Origin: Rhodospirillales bacterium 24-66-33
GTDB taxonomy: Bacteria > Pseudomonadota > Alphaproteobacteria > Reyranellales > Reyranellaceae
NCBI GenBank assembly: GCA_002281855.1
Contig: NCHQ01000005.1
Span: forward strand, 62,001 to 126,000
Length of the DNA stretch: 64,000 bases
Direction of reading: 5' to 3'
In this document: positions 41,120 through 50,155 of the stretch, one piece after another
Layout: each line of letters starts with the position of its first letter
Numbering within the stretch: position 1 is the stretch's first letter
Translations under genes and position numbers: made by a program
The notes under the pieces: generated by a model
What the model was told of the DNA's origin: nothing
The model's database searches: none
What the model saw: the letters and a program-made list of their open reading frames with translations, nothing else

Positions 41120-41791
41120 ATGCGCTTCCTGCTCGCCGCTCTCTCCTCCGTTGCCCTTCTGTCGATCGGTGCCCTCGGGGCCCAGGCCCAGGCCCAGGCC
41201 CAGGCCCAGGCGCCCGCACAAGCCCAGGCGCCGGCCTTCAACCCCCAGGTTGCGGAGGTCGAGCGCTATTTCAACGGCATCCGCACCATGCAGGCCCGCT
41301 TCGTCCAGTCGAACCCCAACGGCACCGTGGTTCAGGGCACGCTTTCGGTGAGCCGGCCCGGCCGCATGCGCTTCGAATACGATCCGCCGTCGCAGCTCAA
41401 GATCGTGGCCGACGGCAGCCAGGTGACGATGTGGGACATCGCCAACCGCGACTTCGGCCAGTGGCCGATCGGTTGGACTGCCGCCTCCTTCCTGGTGCGC
41501 GAGCCGCTGGTGCTGCAGGGCGGCGACCTCACGGTCGAGAAGGTCGAGCGCGCCGACGGGATGCTGCAGCTCACGATGAGCCAGACCCGCAAGGCGAACG
41601 AAGGCAAGGTCATCGTCCGCGTCAACGAGAACCCGATGGTGCTGCGCGGCTGGACCATCATCGACAACCGCGGCCAGCGGGTCGACGTTTCGCTGAACGG
41701 ACTGCAGACCGGCCTGCCGCTGGCCGCCAGCCTCTTCAAGTTCGACGGTCCGGACGCCGGCGCCATTCGACGCGGCGTCAATCCCAACTAG
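41120..41791 (+). CDS. lolA: outer-membrane lipoprotein carrier protein LolA
   Basis: A 223-residue periplasmic chaperone that carries lipoproteins from the inner to the outer membrane. Signal peptide about 1-22, then FNPQVAEVERYFNGIRTMQA, RFVQSNPNGTVVQGTLSVSR and PGRMRFEYDPPSQLKIVADG, the usual LolA strand pattern. Between signal and domain is an AQAQAQAQ stretch encoded by a hexanucleotide repeat. ATG 41120 is chosen for the signal peptide; ATG 41081 would add 13 residues. Confidence 0.85.
   Translation: MRFLLAALSSVALLSIGALGAQAQAQAQAQAPAQAQAPAFNPQVAEVERYFNGIRTMQARFVQSNPNGTVVQGTLSVSRPGRMRFEYDPPSQLKIVADGSQVTMWDIANRDFGQWPIGWTAASFLVREPLVLQGGDLTVEKVERADGMLQLTMSQTRKANEGKVIVRVNENPMVLRGWTIIDNRGQRVDVSLNGLQTGLPLAASLFKFDGPDAGAIRRGVNPN
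41180..41209 (+). repeat. five tandem GCCCAG hexamers within lolA
   Basis: Five exact copies of GCCCAG follow each other and encode alternating Ala-Gln after the signal peptide; imperfect copies follow to about 41232. Because the unit is six bases, copy-number changes keep the reading frame and only lengthen a linker. Confidence 0.9.
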
Positions 41792-41798
41792 GTCTATA

Positions 41799-41824
41799 AT
41801 CCCCGCCGGAACCGACGCGGGGAT
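41799..41824. terminator. hairpin between lolA and the acetyltransferase gene
   Basis: ATCCCCGC (41799-41806) pairs with GCGGGGAT (41817-41824) over a ten-base loop, starting eight bases after the lolA stop. No T-run follows on the plus strand, so it may only partly stop transcription or protect the 3' end. Confidence 0.5.
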
Positions 41825-41832
41825 CTGAAGAC

Positions 41833-42369
41833 GTGAGTGGACTGACGGTGAGGGCCTCGACCGGGGCCGACGTGGCGCGCTGCGCGGAAATCTACGGGCA
41901 TCATGTGCTGCACGGGACGGCCTCGTTCGAGGTCGATCCGCCCGACCTCGCCGAGATGGCGAAGCGTCGCGCCGCGGTGCTCGATCTCGGGCTGCCCTAT
42001 CTGGTGGCCGAAAAGCAAGGGCGCGTGCTGGGCTATGCCTATGCCGGCCTTTACCGGACCCGCCCGGCCTACCGCTTCACGGTCGAGAACTCGATCTACA
42101 TCGACAAGGATGCGGTAGGACAGGGCGTCGGCAAGGCGCTGCTCCAGCCGCTGATCGACCTGTGCGCCCGCGACGGCCGGCGCCAGATGATCGCGGTGAT
42201 CGGCGATTCCAGGCATGTGGCGTCGATCAACCTCCATGCCTCCTGCGGCTTCGCGATGGTCGGCACCCTGAAGAGCGTGGGCTTCAAGTTCGGCCGCTGG
42301 CTCGACAGCGTCCTCATGGAACGGCCGCTCGGACCGGGCGACACGACGCTGCCTGAAACGGGAAAATGA
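41833..42369 (+). CDS. GNAT N-acetyltransferase, phosphinothricin acetyltransferase-like
   Basis: A 178-residue GNAT enzyme. The order TASFEVDPPDLAEMAKRRAA, GLPYLVAEKQGRVLGYAYAG and then TVENSIYIDKDAVGQGVGKA (acetyl-CoA loop V/Q-x2-G-x-G) with NLHASCGFAMVGTLKSVGFK near the end is that of the Pat/YncA group, which acetylates phosphinothricin or methionine sulfone/sulfoximine. It starts at GTG 41833 after GAAGAC. It is 16 bases ahead of the acyl-CoA synthetase gene and probably co-transcribed. Confidence 0.88.
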   Translation: MSGLTVRASTGADVARCAEIYGHHVLHGTASFEVDPPDLAEMAKRRAAVLDLGLPYLVAEKQGRVLGYAYAGLYRTRPAYRFTVENSIYIDKDAVGQGVGKALLQPLIDLCARDGRRQMIAVIGDSRHVASINLHASCGFAMVGTLKSVGFKFGRWLDSVLMERPLGPGDTTLPETGK

Positions 42370-42385
42370 AAGGGCGAGGGACGCC

Positions 42386-43921
42386 ATGCGACTGATCGAC
42401 TATTTCGACCGCGGAGCCGATCTCTATCCGGATCGGGATTGCCTGCATGACGGCACGCAGGGCTGGACCTACCGCGAGGTCCGCGCCCAGACGCATCGCG
42501 TCGCCAACGGGCTGCTGGCCCTAGGGCTGGGGCGCGGCTCGAAGGCCGCCGTCTACAGTCCCAACCATGCGGCGGCCTATGCCTGCCTGCTGGGCATCGT
42601 GCGGGCCGGAGTCACCTGGGCGCCGGTCAATGCGCGCAACGCGCTGGAGGAGAACCTCTACATCCTGAACAACACCGACGTTGAGGTGCTGTTCTACCAT
42701 TCGAGCTTCGAGGGCTACCTGGCGCGCATCCGCGAGGCCTGCCCGCGCATCACCGGGTTCATCTGCATCGACACGCCGTCCTTCGAGGAATGGCTGGCGG
42801 TACAGAAGGAGGAGGCGCCGGACCTGCCCGATGCCCCGGACGACGTCGCCTTCCTCGCGAGTTCGGGCGGCACCACCGGCCGGCCGAAGGGCGTGCAGAT
42901 CACCAACGGCAACATCGAGACCATGAACTCGATCTTCTGGGCCTGCATGCCGGTGAAGTCGCCGCCGGTCCACCTGATGGTGGCGCCGATGACGCATGCG
43001 GCGGGCGTCTGCTCGTTCCCGCTGCTGGCCTTCGGCGGCACCAACATCTTCATGGGCACGGCCGATCCCGGCGGCATTCTGGCCGCAATCGAGAAGCACA
43101 AGGTGACGCATGTCTACATGCCGCCGACCCTGATCTACATGCTTCTCGCGCACCCCGACGTGGGCCGGTACGACTACAGTTCGCTGCAGCACCTCGTCTA
43201 TGCCTCGGCGCCGATGTCGGTCGACAAGCTGGTCGAGGCCGTGAAGGTGTTCGGCCCGGTGCTGACCCAGACCTACGGCCAGGCCGAGGCCTGCATGATC
43301 TGCACCTTCTTCTCGCCGGAAGACCACGTGGCGGCGCTGGAGAGCAACAACCGTCACCGGCTCGCGAGCTGCGGCAAGGTCTCGCCGCTGGTGCGGCTCG
43401 AGGTGATGGACGATCACGGCAAGCTTCTGCCGCGGGGGCAGCGCGGCGAGATCGTCGTGCGTGGCAACCTCGTGATGAAGGGCTACTACAACAACGTCGA
43501 GGCGACGGCCGAGGCGTCGGCCTTCGGCTGGCACCATACCGGCGACATCGGCGTGATCGACGAGGAAGGGTTCGTCTACATCGTCGATCGCAAGAAGGAC
43601 ATGATCATCTCCGGCGGCTTCAACGTCTTCCCCGGCGAGGTCGAGCAGGTTCTGTGGAGCCATCCCGCCGTGCAGGACTGTGCGGTGATCGGCATTCCCG
43701 ACGAGAAGTGGGGCGAGGCGGTGAAGGCCGTCGTCGAGCTGAAGCCCGGCATGACGGTCGAGGCCGACGAGCTGATCCAGCTCGCGAAAGACAAGCTCGG
43801 CGGCGTCAAGGCGCCGAAGTCGGTCGACTTCGTCGACACCCTGCCGCGCAGCCCCGTCGGCAAGGTGCTGAAGAAGACGTTGCGCGAACCGTACTGGGTC
43901 GGTCACGAGCGGAAGATCTGA
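42386..43921 (+). CDS. AMP-forming acyl-CoA synthetase
   Basis: A 511-residue member of the ANL superfamily. Motif A3 is SSGGTTGRPKGVQ (residues 155-167), A5 TYGQAE, A7 HHTGDIGVIDEEGFVYIVDR, and A10 has PRSPVGKVLKKT with the adenylation Lys. It activates a carboxylic acid to its CoA ester through an acyl-AMP. It sits behind GAGGGACGCC. The chain length and substrate preference are not readable; medium-chain or aromatic acids are possible. Its stop shares bases with the next start (TGATG). Confidence 0.92.
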   Translation: MRLIDYFDRGADLYPDRDCLHDGTQGWTYREVRAQTHRVANGLLALGLGRGSKAAVYSPNHAAAYACLLGIVRAGVTWAPVNARNALEENLYILNNTDVEVLFYHSSFEGYLARIREACPRITGFICIDTPSFEEWLAVQKEEAPDLPDAPDDVAFLASSGGTTGRPKGVQITNGNIETMNSIFWACMPVKSPPVHLMVAPMTHAAGVCSFPLLAFGGTNIFMGTADPGGILAAIEKHKVTHVYMPPTLIYMLLAHPDVGRYDYSSLQHLVYASAPMSVDKLVEAVKVFGPVLTQTYGQAEACMICTFFSPEDHVAALESNNRHRLASCGKVSPLVRLEVMDDHGKLLPRGQRGEIVVRGNLVMKGYYNNVEATAEASAFGWHHTGDIGVIDEEGFVYIVDRKKDMIISGGFNVFPGEVEQVLWSHPAVQDCAVIGIPDEKWGEAVKAVVELKPGMTVEADELIQLAKDKLGGVKAPKSVDFVDTLPRSPVGKVLKKTLREPYWVGHERKI

Positions 43922-44868
43922 TGCGGGACTGGCTGCGGCGCCTGCCGCCCAACGTGCAGGGGGCGCTGTGGCTGGTGAGCGGCGGTTTCATCTTCACCTC
44001 GACGGGTGTGATGATCCGCCTGCTTTCGGAGCAGATCGAGAGCGTCCAGACCGCGTTCTTCCGCGCGATCCTCTCGGTCATCATGCTGCTGCCGCTGATG
44101 ATGACCGGCAAGGTGAAACCCTGGCTCAGCCAGCGCATCAAGGGGCATTTCTGGCGCACCTTCATGGGCACCACCTCGATGGTGCTGGGCTTCTACGCGA
44201 TTTCGATGCTGCCACTGGCCGATGCGACGGCCATCGCCTTCTCGCAGCCGCTCTTCTCCGTGGTGGTGGCCGCGCTCATCGCCAAGGAGAAAGTGCGCTG
44301 GCGGCGCTGGACCGCGACGGTCGTGGGCTTCATCGGTGTGCTGGTGATGGTGCGGCCGGGCGAGGGCAGCCTGCAGCTCGGCGCGCTGGTGGCGCTGGCC
44401 AATGCAGCCTGCGTCGCCATCTCGATCCTGCTGGTGAAGCGCCTCTCGGATTCCGAATCGCCGCTGATGATCCTGACCCAGTTCGCGATCTTCTCGACCC
44501 TGTTCCTGGCGGGGCCGGCGATCTGGGTTTGGCGCTGGCCCGACCTGTTCGGCTGGGTGCTGGCGATCGGCATCGCCTCCTCCGCCACGGTCGGTCAGTA
44601 TTTCTGGGTGCGGGCCTTCAAGGCCGGCGAGATGTCGGCCATCGCGCCGTTCGAATACATGCGGCTGCCCTTCGCGGTGTTCATGGGCTGGCTGATGTGG
44701 AACGAGATGCCGGTCGTCTGGACCTATGTCGGCGCCGCCATCGTCATCGCCTCGGCGCTTTACATCGCCCATCGCGAGCATGTGGTGGCGCGCGAACGGC
44801 GGCGCGCCGCTGCGGTCACCCCGCCGGAGAAGTCTCCGGGCGGTCCCCCGTCCGGCCCTGCTCCTTGA
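43921..44868 (+). CDS. EamA/DMT-family transporter
   Basis: A 315-residue inner-membrane protein with ten helices in two EamA repeats. The first helix pair holds GGFIFTSTGVMIRLLSEQIE, the second repeat SSATVGQYFWVRAFKAGEMS, followed by APFEYMRLPFAVFMGWLMWN. It may export a product related to the preceding acyl-CoA synthetase or acetyltransferase. ATG 43921 overlaps the previous stop. The last 53 bases overlap the convergent DUF1232 gene, so its Pro-rich tail shares DNA with the tail of that gene. Confidence 0.88.
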   Translation: MRDWLRRLPPNVQGALWLVSGGFIFTSTGVMIRLLSEQIESVQTAFFRAILSVIMLLPLMMTGKVKPWLSQRIKGHFWRTFMGTTSMVLGFYAISMLPLADATAIAFSQPLFSVVVAALIAKEKVRWRRWTATVVGFIGVLVMVRPGEGSLQLGALVALANAACVAISILLVKRLSDSESPLMILTQFAIFSTLFLAGPAIWVWRWPDLFGWVLAIGIASSATVGQYFWVRAFKAGEMSAIAPFEYMRLPFAVFMGWLMWNEMPVVWTYVGAAIVIASALYIAHREHVVARERRRAAAVTPPEKSPGGPPSGPAP

Positions 44869-45193
44869 GCAGCCAGGCCCGGGCCCGCGCGCGGTGGTCT
44901 TCCGTGATGTGCATGCGGGCGGCGGTAAAGGCCGCGACCAGGATCGCCGCATCGTCGGTGAATCCGAGGCCCAGCAGCAGGTCGGGAATGGCGTCGAACG
45001 GCAGCACGAAATAGGCCAGTGCGCCGAACAGGGTTGCCCGGATCGGCAGCGGCGTGGCGCTGTCGCTGGCGCAGTAGAAGGCCGCGACGGCATCCTCGGT
45101 GAAGGGCACGCGACCGAGGTTGCGGCGCGCCTTTTGCCAGAAATTCCGGCGGACGGTCGTCTCGTTCCGGACCAGGTCGGATGCATCGCTCAT
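44816..45193 (-). CDS. YkvA-like DUF1232 small membrane protein
   Basis: A 125-residue protein. The DUF1232 core is [20 protein letters not shown], then [20 protein letters not shown], with the conserved PFDAIPD turn and a hydrophobic pair of helices; an amphipathic front part ([17 protein letters not shown]) binds the membrane surface. ATG 45193 (MSDASDLV) is preferred over 45283. The role of the family is unsettled. Its 3' end overlaps the convergent transporter gene. Confidence 0.8.
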   Translation of the reverse strand: MSDASDLVRNETTVRRNFWQKARRNLGRVPFTEDAVAAFYCASDSATPLPIRATLFGALAYFVLPFDAIPDLLLGLGFTDDAAILVAAFTAARMHITEDHRARARAWLLKEQGRTGDRPETSPAG

Positions 45194-45272
45194 GCGGGGA
45201 AAGGTTGGGTCGGCGGGCCCGCTTGGCAAGGGGGATGGAAATGCTAAAAGCGCCCAACCACGGAGGACACGG

Positions 45273-46034
45273 ATGAACGTCAAGGGTCAGGCCGCCATCG
45301 TTACGGGCGGCGCGTCGGGATTGGGCGGCGCCACGGCGTCGGCACTGGCGGCCGCGGGCGCCAAGGTCGCCATCTTCGACCTGCAGGACGAGCTGGGCGA
45401 GCAGAAGGCCAGGGAAATCGGCGGCCTCTTCGTCAAGACCAACGTCGCCGACGCCGCCAGCGTCGAGGCCTCCGTGAAGACGGTCGTGGAGAAGCTGGGC
45501 GCGCCGCGCGTCGTCGTGAACTGCGCCGGCATCGGCCGGTCCGGCCGCACCATCTCCAAGTCCGGCCCGCATGATCTCGCGATGTTCAGCCAGGTGATCC
45601 AGGTCAACCTGATCGGTACCTTCAACGTGATCCGCATCGCGGCCTACGCCATGAGCCAGGCCGAGCCGCTGGACGGCGGTGAGCGCGGCGTCATCGTCAA
45701 CACCGCATCGGTCGCGGCCTTCGACGGCCAGATCGGCCAGGCGGCCTATTCGGCGTCGAAGGGCGGCGTGGTCGGCATGACCCTGCCGATCGCACGCGAC
45801 CTGGCGAGCCTCGGCGTGCGCGTCTGCACCATCGCCCCGGGCCTGTTCCTCACCCCGATGATGATGAGCCTGCCGGCGGAAGCGCAGAAGAGCCTGGGCG
45901 CGCAGGTGCCGTTCCCGTCGCGGCTCGGCGACCCGAAGGAATATGCCCAGCTCGCCATGAGCATCGTCGAGAATCCCATGCTGAACGGCGAGACGATCCG
46001 TCTCGACGGCGCGATCCGCATGGCGCCCAAGTAA
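45273..46034 (+). CDS. SDR-family 3-hydroxyacyl-CoA dehydrogenase (type II-like)
   Basis: A 253-residue short-chain dehydrogenase. [12 protein letters not shown] binds NAD+ and Asp41 (FDLQD) favours NAD over NADP. Catalytic Ser, Tyr and Lys are in [10 protein letters not shown] and YSASKGG. The insertion between NCAGIG and the FNVIR helix, and [14 protein letters not shown], resemble mammalian HSD17B10-type hydroxyacyl-CoA dehydrogenases, which act in beta-oxidation and branched amino acid breakdown. ATG 45273 has GGAGGACACGG ahead. It is a good partner for the acyl-CoA synthetase 1.4 kb upstream. Confidence 0.9.
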   Translation: MNVKGQAAIVTGGASGLGGATASALAAAGAKVAIFDLQDELGEQKAREIGGLFVKTNVADAASVEASVKTVVEKLGAPRVVVNCAGIGRSGRTISKSGPHDLAMFSQVIQVNLIGTFNVIRIAAYAMSQAEPLDGGERGVIVNTASVAAFDGQIGQAAYSASKGGVVGMTLPIARDLASLGVRVCTIAPGLFLTPMMMSLPAEAQKSLGAQVPFPSRLGDPKEYAQLAMSIVENPMLNGETIRLDGAIRMAPK

Positions 46035-46054
46035 CCGGCCCGGAGGGCGTGGCG

Positions 46055-46423
46055 ATGCGGCTTGCGATGTTCCTGACGGCGGCGGTCGGATTGGCCTTCG
46101 TGGCCGCTCCGGCCCGCGCCGAGCCGCGCTGGCTCGGCTGCAAGGTCACCGACCAGGGCGGCCAGGTGCGCAATTTCAGCGTCGTGTTCGACGACCGGCG
46201 CAATACGGTCGGCGTCTGGGACGGGACCTCGATGGCCGAGGGTACGAGCGTGGTCATCACGTTCCAGGCGCTGCGTGCGACCTTCCCAAACTTCTCGATG
46301 ACCTACAATCGCAACGACGGCGCCTTCTCGATGACGCCGCTCGGTGCCAACTATGGCGGGCTGCTGCACGGCGAATGCCGCCGCAGTCTGCCGCCGCCCG
46401 GCGCTCCGGCCGGGCAGCGCTGA
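46055..46423 (+). CDS. hypothetical exported protein
   Basis: A 122-residue protein with a signal peptide (MRLAMFLTAAVGLAFVAAPA, cleavage after ARA). The mature part is a small all-beta domain with two Cys (GCKVTD and GECRRS) that could form a disulfide, in a layout seen in small secreted proteins of Bradyrhizobiaceae. ATG 46055 lies eight bases after GGAGG; the GTG six bases upstream is too close. It follows the SDR gene by 20 bases. Confidence 0.65.
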   Translation: MRLAMFLTAAVGLAFVAAPARAEPRWLGCKVTDQGGQVRNFSVVFDDRRNTVGVWDGTSMAEGTSVVITFQALRATFPNFSMTYNRNDGAFSMTPLGANYGGLLHGECRRSLPPPGAPAGQR

Positions 46424-46427
46424 ACCC

Positions 46428-47036
46428 TCAGTCGAGGTCGCCCGGCTGTTCGCAGCGCAGGTCGGCGATGCTGTTCTCCGTCGCCTGCCGGGCGGGCGTC
46501 GTCTGGCCGTTGCAGGTGTAGCGGATGCGCAGCGACTTGGTGAGGCGATCGGGCATGCCGAAGATATAGGCCATGGCCGGCACCTGGCAGCGGGTCGGAC
46601 CGTTGCCGCAGATGTCGCGCACCTGCTGGGTCACGTCGATCGTGGAGGTCGGGCCGCCCCATGTGGCTTCGACGATGTCGATGCGCCGGGGCACCAGCGG
46701 CGTGCCGCCGACGCACGCCATCCGGACCTTGAAGCTCGGCGTCGCGACTTCGGACAGGACGAAGTTCTGCGGCTGGCAGGTCCAGATCACCGTCAGCCTC
46801 TTGGCGACGTCGAAGCGGTTGTCGTTGTAGGCCGGGCCGTTGGCGAACACGTCACAGGGATAGCCGCCGGGGCAGGTCACCAGGCTGGTCACGTCGGCCC
46901 CCGGAGCGTCCTGCGGCAGGCCCCAATAGGCGCGCTTGATCTGCGCCGTCTGCGGCGCCGTCCGCGGAGACTGGTTGCACGCCACGACCGTTGCCACCAC
47001 GGCGAACGCCAAAAGAACGAGACGACCCCAAGTCAT
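46428..47036 (-). CDS. hypothetical Cys-rich lipoprotein
   Basis: A 202-residue protein with a lipoprotein signal (MTWGRLVLLAFAVVATVVAC, lipobox VVAC). The mature region has at least eight Cys in pairs (TCPGGYPCDV, WTCQPQ, MACVGG, ICGNGPTRC, YTCNGQ, RCEQ), suggesting several disulfides in an envelope protein. No family is recognised. It is convergent with the exported protein gene, the two stops being four bases apart. Confidence 0.7.
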   Translation of the reverse strand: MTWGRLVLLAFAVVATVVACNQSPRTAPQTAQIKRAYWGLPQDAPGADVTSLVTCPGGYPCDVFANGPAYNDNRFDVAKRLTVIWTCQPQNFVLSEVATPSFKVRMACVGGTPLVPRRIDIVEATWGGPTSTIDVTQQVRDICGNGPTRCQVPAMAYIFGMPDRLTKSLRIRYTCNGQTTPARQATENSIADLRCEQPGDLD

Positions 47037-47231
47037 GAAACCCCCGGCTGCTTTTTGCACTGACGTCCCACTTTTCCCGCGGGCAAACTAACCGCGGCCC
47101 GCGACCCCGGCAATTGGCCAAGCTTGACACTATTTGCACTCTCCTTATGAAACCGGGTCGGGGATCGCGGTCACTCCATCCGGCGACAGCCGAAGCATCG
47201 CATCGAGCTCCCGATCGAGAGGACGCCGGAC

Positions 47232-48629
47232 ATGCCTTCGCCTGACGCGTTTTCCAAGGACGAGGGCCTATCGCCTCCGGGTCATGGCGTCCCCCTCTCC
47301 GAAGCCGTGAAGGTCTGGCTGCGCGTTGCCGCCCTTTCGTTTGGCGGGCCCGCGGGCCAGATCGCGGTGATGCATCGCATCGTCGTCGAGGAGAAGAAGT
47401 GGATCGGCGAGCAGCGTTTCCTGCAGGCGCTGAACTACTGCACCCTGCTGCCTGGTCCCGAGGCGCAGCAACTCGCGACCTATATCGGCTGGCTGATGCA
47501 TCGCACGGCGGGCGGCCTGATCGCCGGCACGCTGTTCGTGCTGCCGGGCCTGCTCGCCATCATGGCGCTGTCCTGGGTCTACGTGCTGCTCGGCAAGGTC
47601 AGCCTGGTGCAGGGCCTGTTCTTCGGCCTCAAGGCCGCCGTGCTGGTGATCGTGGTCGAGGCGGTGCTGCGGGTCGGCGGGCGGGCGCTGCGCAACAACG
47701 CCATGCGCCTGCTCGCAGCCGCGTCGTTCGTCGCCATCTTCTTCTATGGTGTGCCGTTTCCGGTGATCGTGGTGGCCGCGGGCCTGATCGGCTTCACCGC
47801 CACGAAGCTCGGCCGGACGGAATTTCAGGCCGGCGGCCACGGTGCGGGCGGCCGGCCTGGACTGGGAGATGCGGAGTCGCTGCTGGGCGAGGCCACGCCC
47901 GCGCATGCGAGGCCCAACCTCCTCTGGTCGCTGTCGACCGGCGCGCTCTTCCTCGTTCTGTGGCTGGCGCCGGTGGCGCTGCTCTGGCTCATCCGCGGAC
48001 CCGACGATGTGTTCACGCAGATCTCGGTCTTCTTCAGCAAGATGGCCGTGGTGACCTTCGGCGGCGCCTATGCGGTGCTGGCGTACGTTGCGCAAGAGGC
48101 GGTCGACAAATATGGCTGGGTGACCGCGGGCGAGATGCTCGACGGGCTCGGCCTCGCGGAATCCACGCCGGGCCCCCTGATCATGGTGACGCAGTTCGTG
48201 GGTTTCCTCGGCGCGTGGCGCGATCACGAGGGCCTCAATCCGCTGCTCGCCGGGACGCTGGGCGGTCTCCTCACCACCTGGGTCACCTTCACGCCCTGCT
48301 TCCTCTGGATCTTCGTCGGTGCGCCCTATGTCGAGAAGCTGCGCTCGAACAAGGCCCTGTCGGGCGCGCTGGCCGCCATCACGGCGGCGGTCGTCGGCGT
48401 GATCCTCAACCTCGCCGTCTGGTTCGGGCTGCAGGTCCTGTTCGGCGAGCTACGGCCGGTGCAGCTGCTCGGCGCCACGGTCGACATGCCGGTTCTCGCC
48501 TCCGCCAACATCGCCGCCGTGGTGCTGGCGGCCGCCTGTGCCGTTGCGGTATTCCGCTTCCGCTTCGGGATGATCCCGGTCCTGCTGGCCAGTTCGATGG
48601 CCGGCATCGTCTACGCATTGATGCTATAG
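47232..48629 (+). CDS. chrA: chromate transporter ChrA, two-domain CHR family
   Basis: A 465-residue membrane protein of two homologous CHR halves. The first has LSFGGPAGQIAVMHRIVVEE and LPGPEAQQLATYIGWLMH; the second has VTFGGAYAVLAYVAQEAVDK and STPGPLIMVTQFVGFLGAWR. A charged loop (about 200-235) separates them. Chromate/sulfate antiport out of the cell is the known role of ChrA. It stands alone with no chrB regulator, so expression is likely constitutive or under another regulator. Confidence 0.93.
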   Translation: MPSPDAFSKDEGLSPPGHGVPLSEAVKVWLRVAALSFGGPAGQIAVMHRIVVEEKKWIGEQRFLQALNYCTLLPGPEAQQLATYIGWLMHRTAGGLIAGTLFVLPGLLAIMALSWVYVLLGKVSLVQGLFFGLKAAVLVIVVEAVLRVGGRALRNNAMRLLAAASFVAIFFYGVPFPVIVVAAGLIGFTATKLGRTEFQAGGHGAGGRPGLGDAESLLGEATPAHARPNLLWSLSTGALFLVLWLAPVALLWLIRGPDDVFTQISVFFSKMAVVTFGGAYAVLAYVAQEAVDKYGWVTAGEMLDGLGLAESTPGPLIMVTQFVGFLGAWRDHEGLNPLLAGTLGGLLTTWVTFTPCFLWIFVGAPYVEKLRSNKALSGALAAITAAVVGVILNLAVWFGLQVLFGELRPVQLLGATVDMPVLASANIAAVVLAAACAVAVFRFRFGMIPVLLASSMAGIVYALML

Positions 48630-48636
48630 GAACCCC

Positions 48637-48882
48637 ATGACCGATACGCTCCCAGACCGACTCTCCACCAACCCGAAGAGCCCGCACTATGACGAGGCGC
48701 TTCTCCAGCGCGGCATCGGCATCCGGTTCGATGGCCAGGAGAAGACCAACGTCGAGGAGTATTGCGTCAGCGAGGGCTGGATCCGCGTCGCCGTCGGCAA
48801 GACGGTGGATCGCAAGGGCAATCCGCTGACCATCAAGCTCAAGGGCACGGTCGAGCCGTTCTTCGAGACCAAGAAACCGTAG
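48637..48882 (+). CDS. DUF3297 family protein
   Basis: An 81-residue protein of DUF3297, nearly invariant in proteobacteria: DRLSTNPKSPHYDEALLQRG, then IGIRFDGQEKTNVEEYCVSE and GWIRVAVGKTVDRKGNPLTI. It is a small beta-rich soluble protein of unknown role. ATG 48637 comes seven bases after the chrA stop, so it may be co-expressed. Confidence 0.9.
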   Translation: MTDTLPDRLSTNPKSPHYDEALLQRGIGIRFDGQEKTNVEEYCVSEGWIRVAVGKTVDRKGNPLTIKLKGTVEPFFETKKP

Positions 48883-48892
48883 AGGGGGCTGC

Positions 48893-49882
48893 ATGGCAGG
48901 GCCGCACGCGGATGAAGACTCGGCCCCGTTGCATCGGCGCCGGCGCGCGATGCTGGGCGGCGCGCTCGGCCTGTTGCTCGCGGCCGGACCGGTCGCGGCG
49001 CAGACCGTGAAGGTCCGTCTCGGCACCGCGACGCCGGGCGGTGGCTTCCCGGTCTACGGTGCGGCCTTCGTCGAGGGCGTGCGGCGCTTCGATCCGGCGC
49101 TGGAGATCGAGGCGATCAACACCCGGGGCAGCACCGAGAACGTGCCGATGCTCGAGGCCGGCACGCTCGACATCGCGCTGGTCCAGGGCGAGGTGGTGCA
49201 TGCGGCACTGCAGGGCGTGGGACGCGCGCCGGCCGATCTGCGCGTGCTCACCGCCATGTATCCGACCGCCGGCATGTTCGTTGTGCGTGCCGACTCAGCC
49301 TATCGCACCATCGCCGACCTGAAGGGCAAGCCGATCGCCTGGGGCGCCGGCGGTTCGGGCCTGGTGATCCTTGGCCGCTACGCCATGGATGGGCTCGGCC
49401 TCGACGCGGCCAAGGACTTCCAGCCGATCTATCTCGAGCGCGCCGGCGATGGCCCGGCGATGGTGCTCGATGGTCGCGCGGCCGCCCTGTGGGGCGGTGG
49501 CAATGGCTGGCCGGGCTTCATGACCATGGCCAGGAGCAGGGAGGGCGCCCGTTTCATCGCGCCCGATGCCGACGAAATCCGGCGCATCCTGGCCAAACAC
49601 CCCTTCCTGAAGCCGGTCACCCAGCCCGCCGGGAGGTTTCCGGGCCAGTCCGCCGCCATTCCGTCCGTCGGGTCCTGGAGTTTCGTGCTGGCGCGCCCCG
49701 GCCTCGGCGAGATGGTGGCCTATCGCACGGTGAAGGCGCTGCACGCCCTGCAGCAGGCCGGCAATCCGCCGCCGCAGCTCGCCGAGACGACGGCGGCCAA
49801 TACGGTCGCAGTCGTGCCGGGACGGGAGAAACTGCATCCCGGTGCCGCGCGTTTCTATCGGGAGATCGGGCTTCTCACGTAA
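48893..49882 (+). CDS. TAXI-family solute-binding protein (orphan)
   Basis: A 329-residue periplasmic protein. A twin-arginine-like leader (HRRRRAMLGGALGLLLAAGP) precedes the TAXI domain: VRLGTATPGGGFPVYGAAFV, INTRGSTENVPMLEAGTLDI, ALVQGEVVHAALQG and YPTAGMFVVRADS. TAXI proteins usually serve a TRAP permease with fused small and large subunits, but none is nearby. ATG 48893 gives a long leader; a later in-frame start at 48950 (MLGGALG) would remove it. Confidence 0.85.
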   Translation: MAGPHADEDSAPLHRRRRAMLGGALGLLLAAGPVAAQTVKVRLGTATPGGGFPVYGAAFVEGVRRFDPALEIEAINTRGSTENVPMLEAGTLDIALVQGEVVHAALQGVGRAPADLRVLTAMYPTAGMFVVRADSAYRTIADLKGKPIAWGAGGSGLVILGRYAMDGLGLDAAKDFQPIYLERAGDGPAMVLDGRAAALWGGGNGWPGFMTMARSREGARFIAPDADEIRRILAKHPFLKPVTQPAGRFPGQSAAIPSVGSWSFVLARPGLGEMVAYRTVKALHALQQAGNPPPQLAETTAANTVAVVPGREKLHPGAARFYREIGLLT

Positions 49883-49918
49883 CCAACGGCGGCCTACCGC
49901 GTTTCCCGTCTGGAAACG

Positions 49919-50152
49919 ATGGAGCAGGCGATGGACAAGGCCAAGGACAAGATCGAGGGCGAAGGCAGCTACACCGCCACCGCCGACTACAACAAGCGCA
50001 CCGCCGAATTTCTGAAGAAGGACAAGGTCGAAGGCGCGGCGCGCGAGGCTGCTACGGCACTCGATGGCGAAGAAGGTGCTTCGCTCAAGGCCGCCGAAGC
50101 CAAGGGCAAGGCGGGCGATCCCAAGGGACAGGGTGCGGCCAAGCCGAAGTAG
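49919..50152 (+). CDS. small charged CsbD-like stress protein
   Basis: A 77-residue, highly polar protein without hydrophobic core: MEQAMDKAKDKIEGEGSYTA, then TADYNKRTAEFLKKDKVEGA. It resembles the CsbD/hydrophilin group, which is induced by general stress, and it also has features of DUF1190-like or Ala/Lys-rich small proteins. The alternative start is ATG 49931. It lies 36 bases after the TAXI gene. Confidence 0.6.
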   Translation: MEQAMDKAKDKIEGEGSYTATADYNKRTAEFLKKDKVEGAAREAATALDGEEGASLKAAEAKGKAGDPKGQGAAKPK

Positions 50153-50155
50153 CCG

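Noticed and set aside
41180..41232. Short tandem units as a CRISPR-like array
   Set aside because: Hexamer repeats without spacers, within the lolA coding frame.
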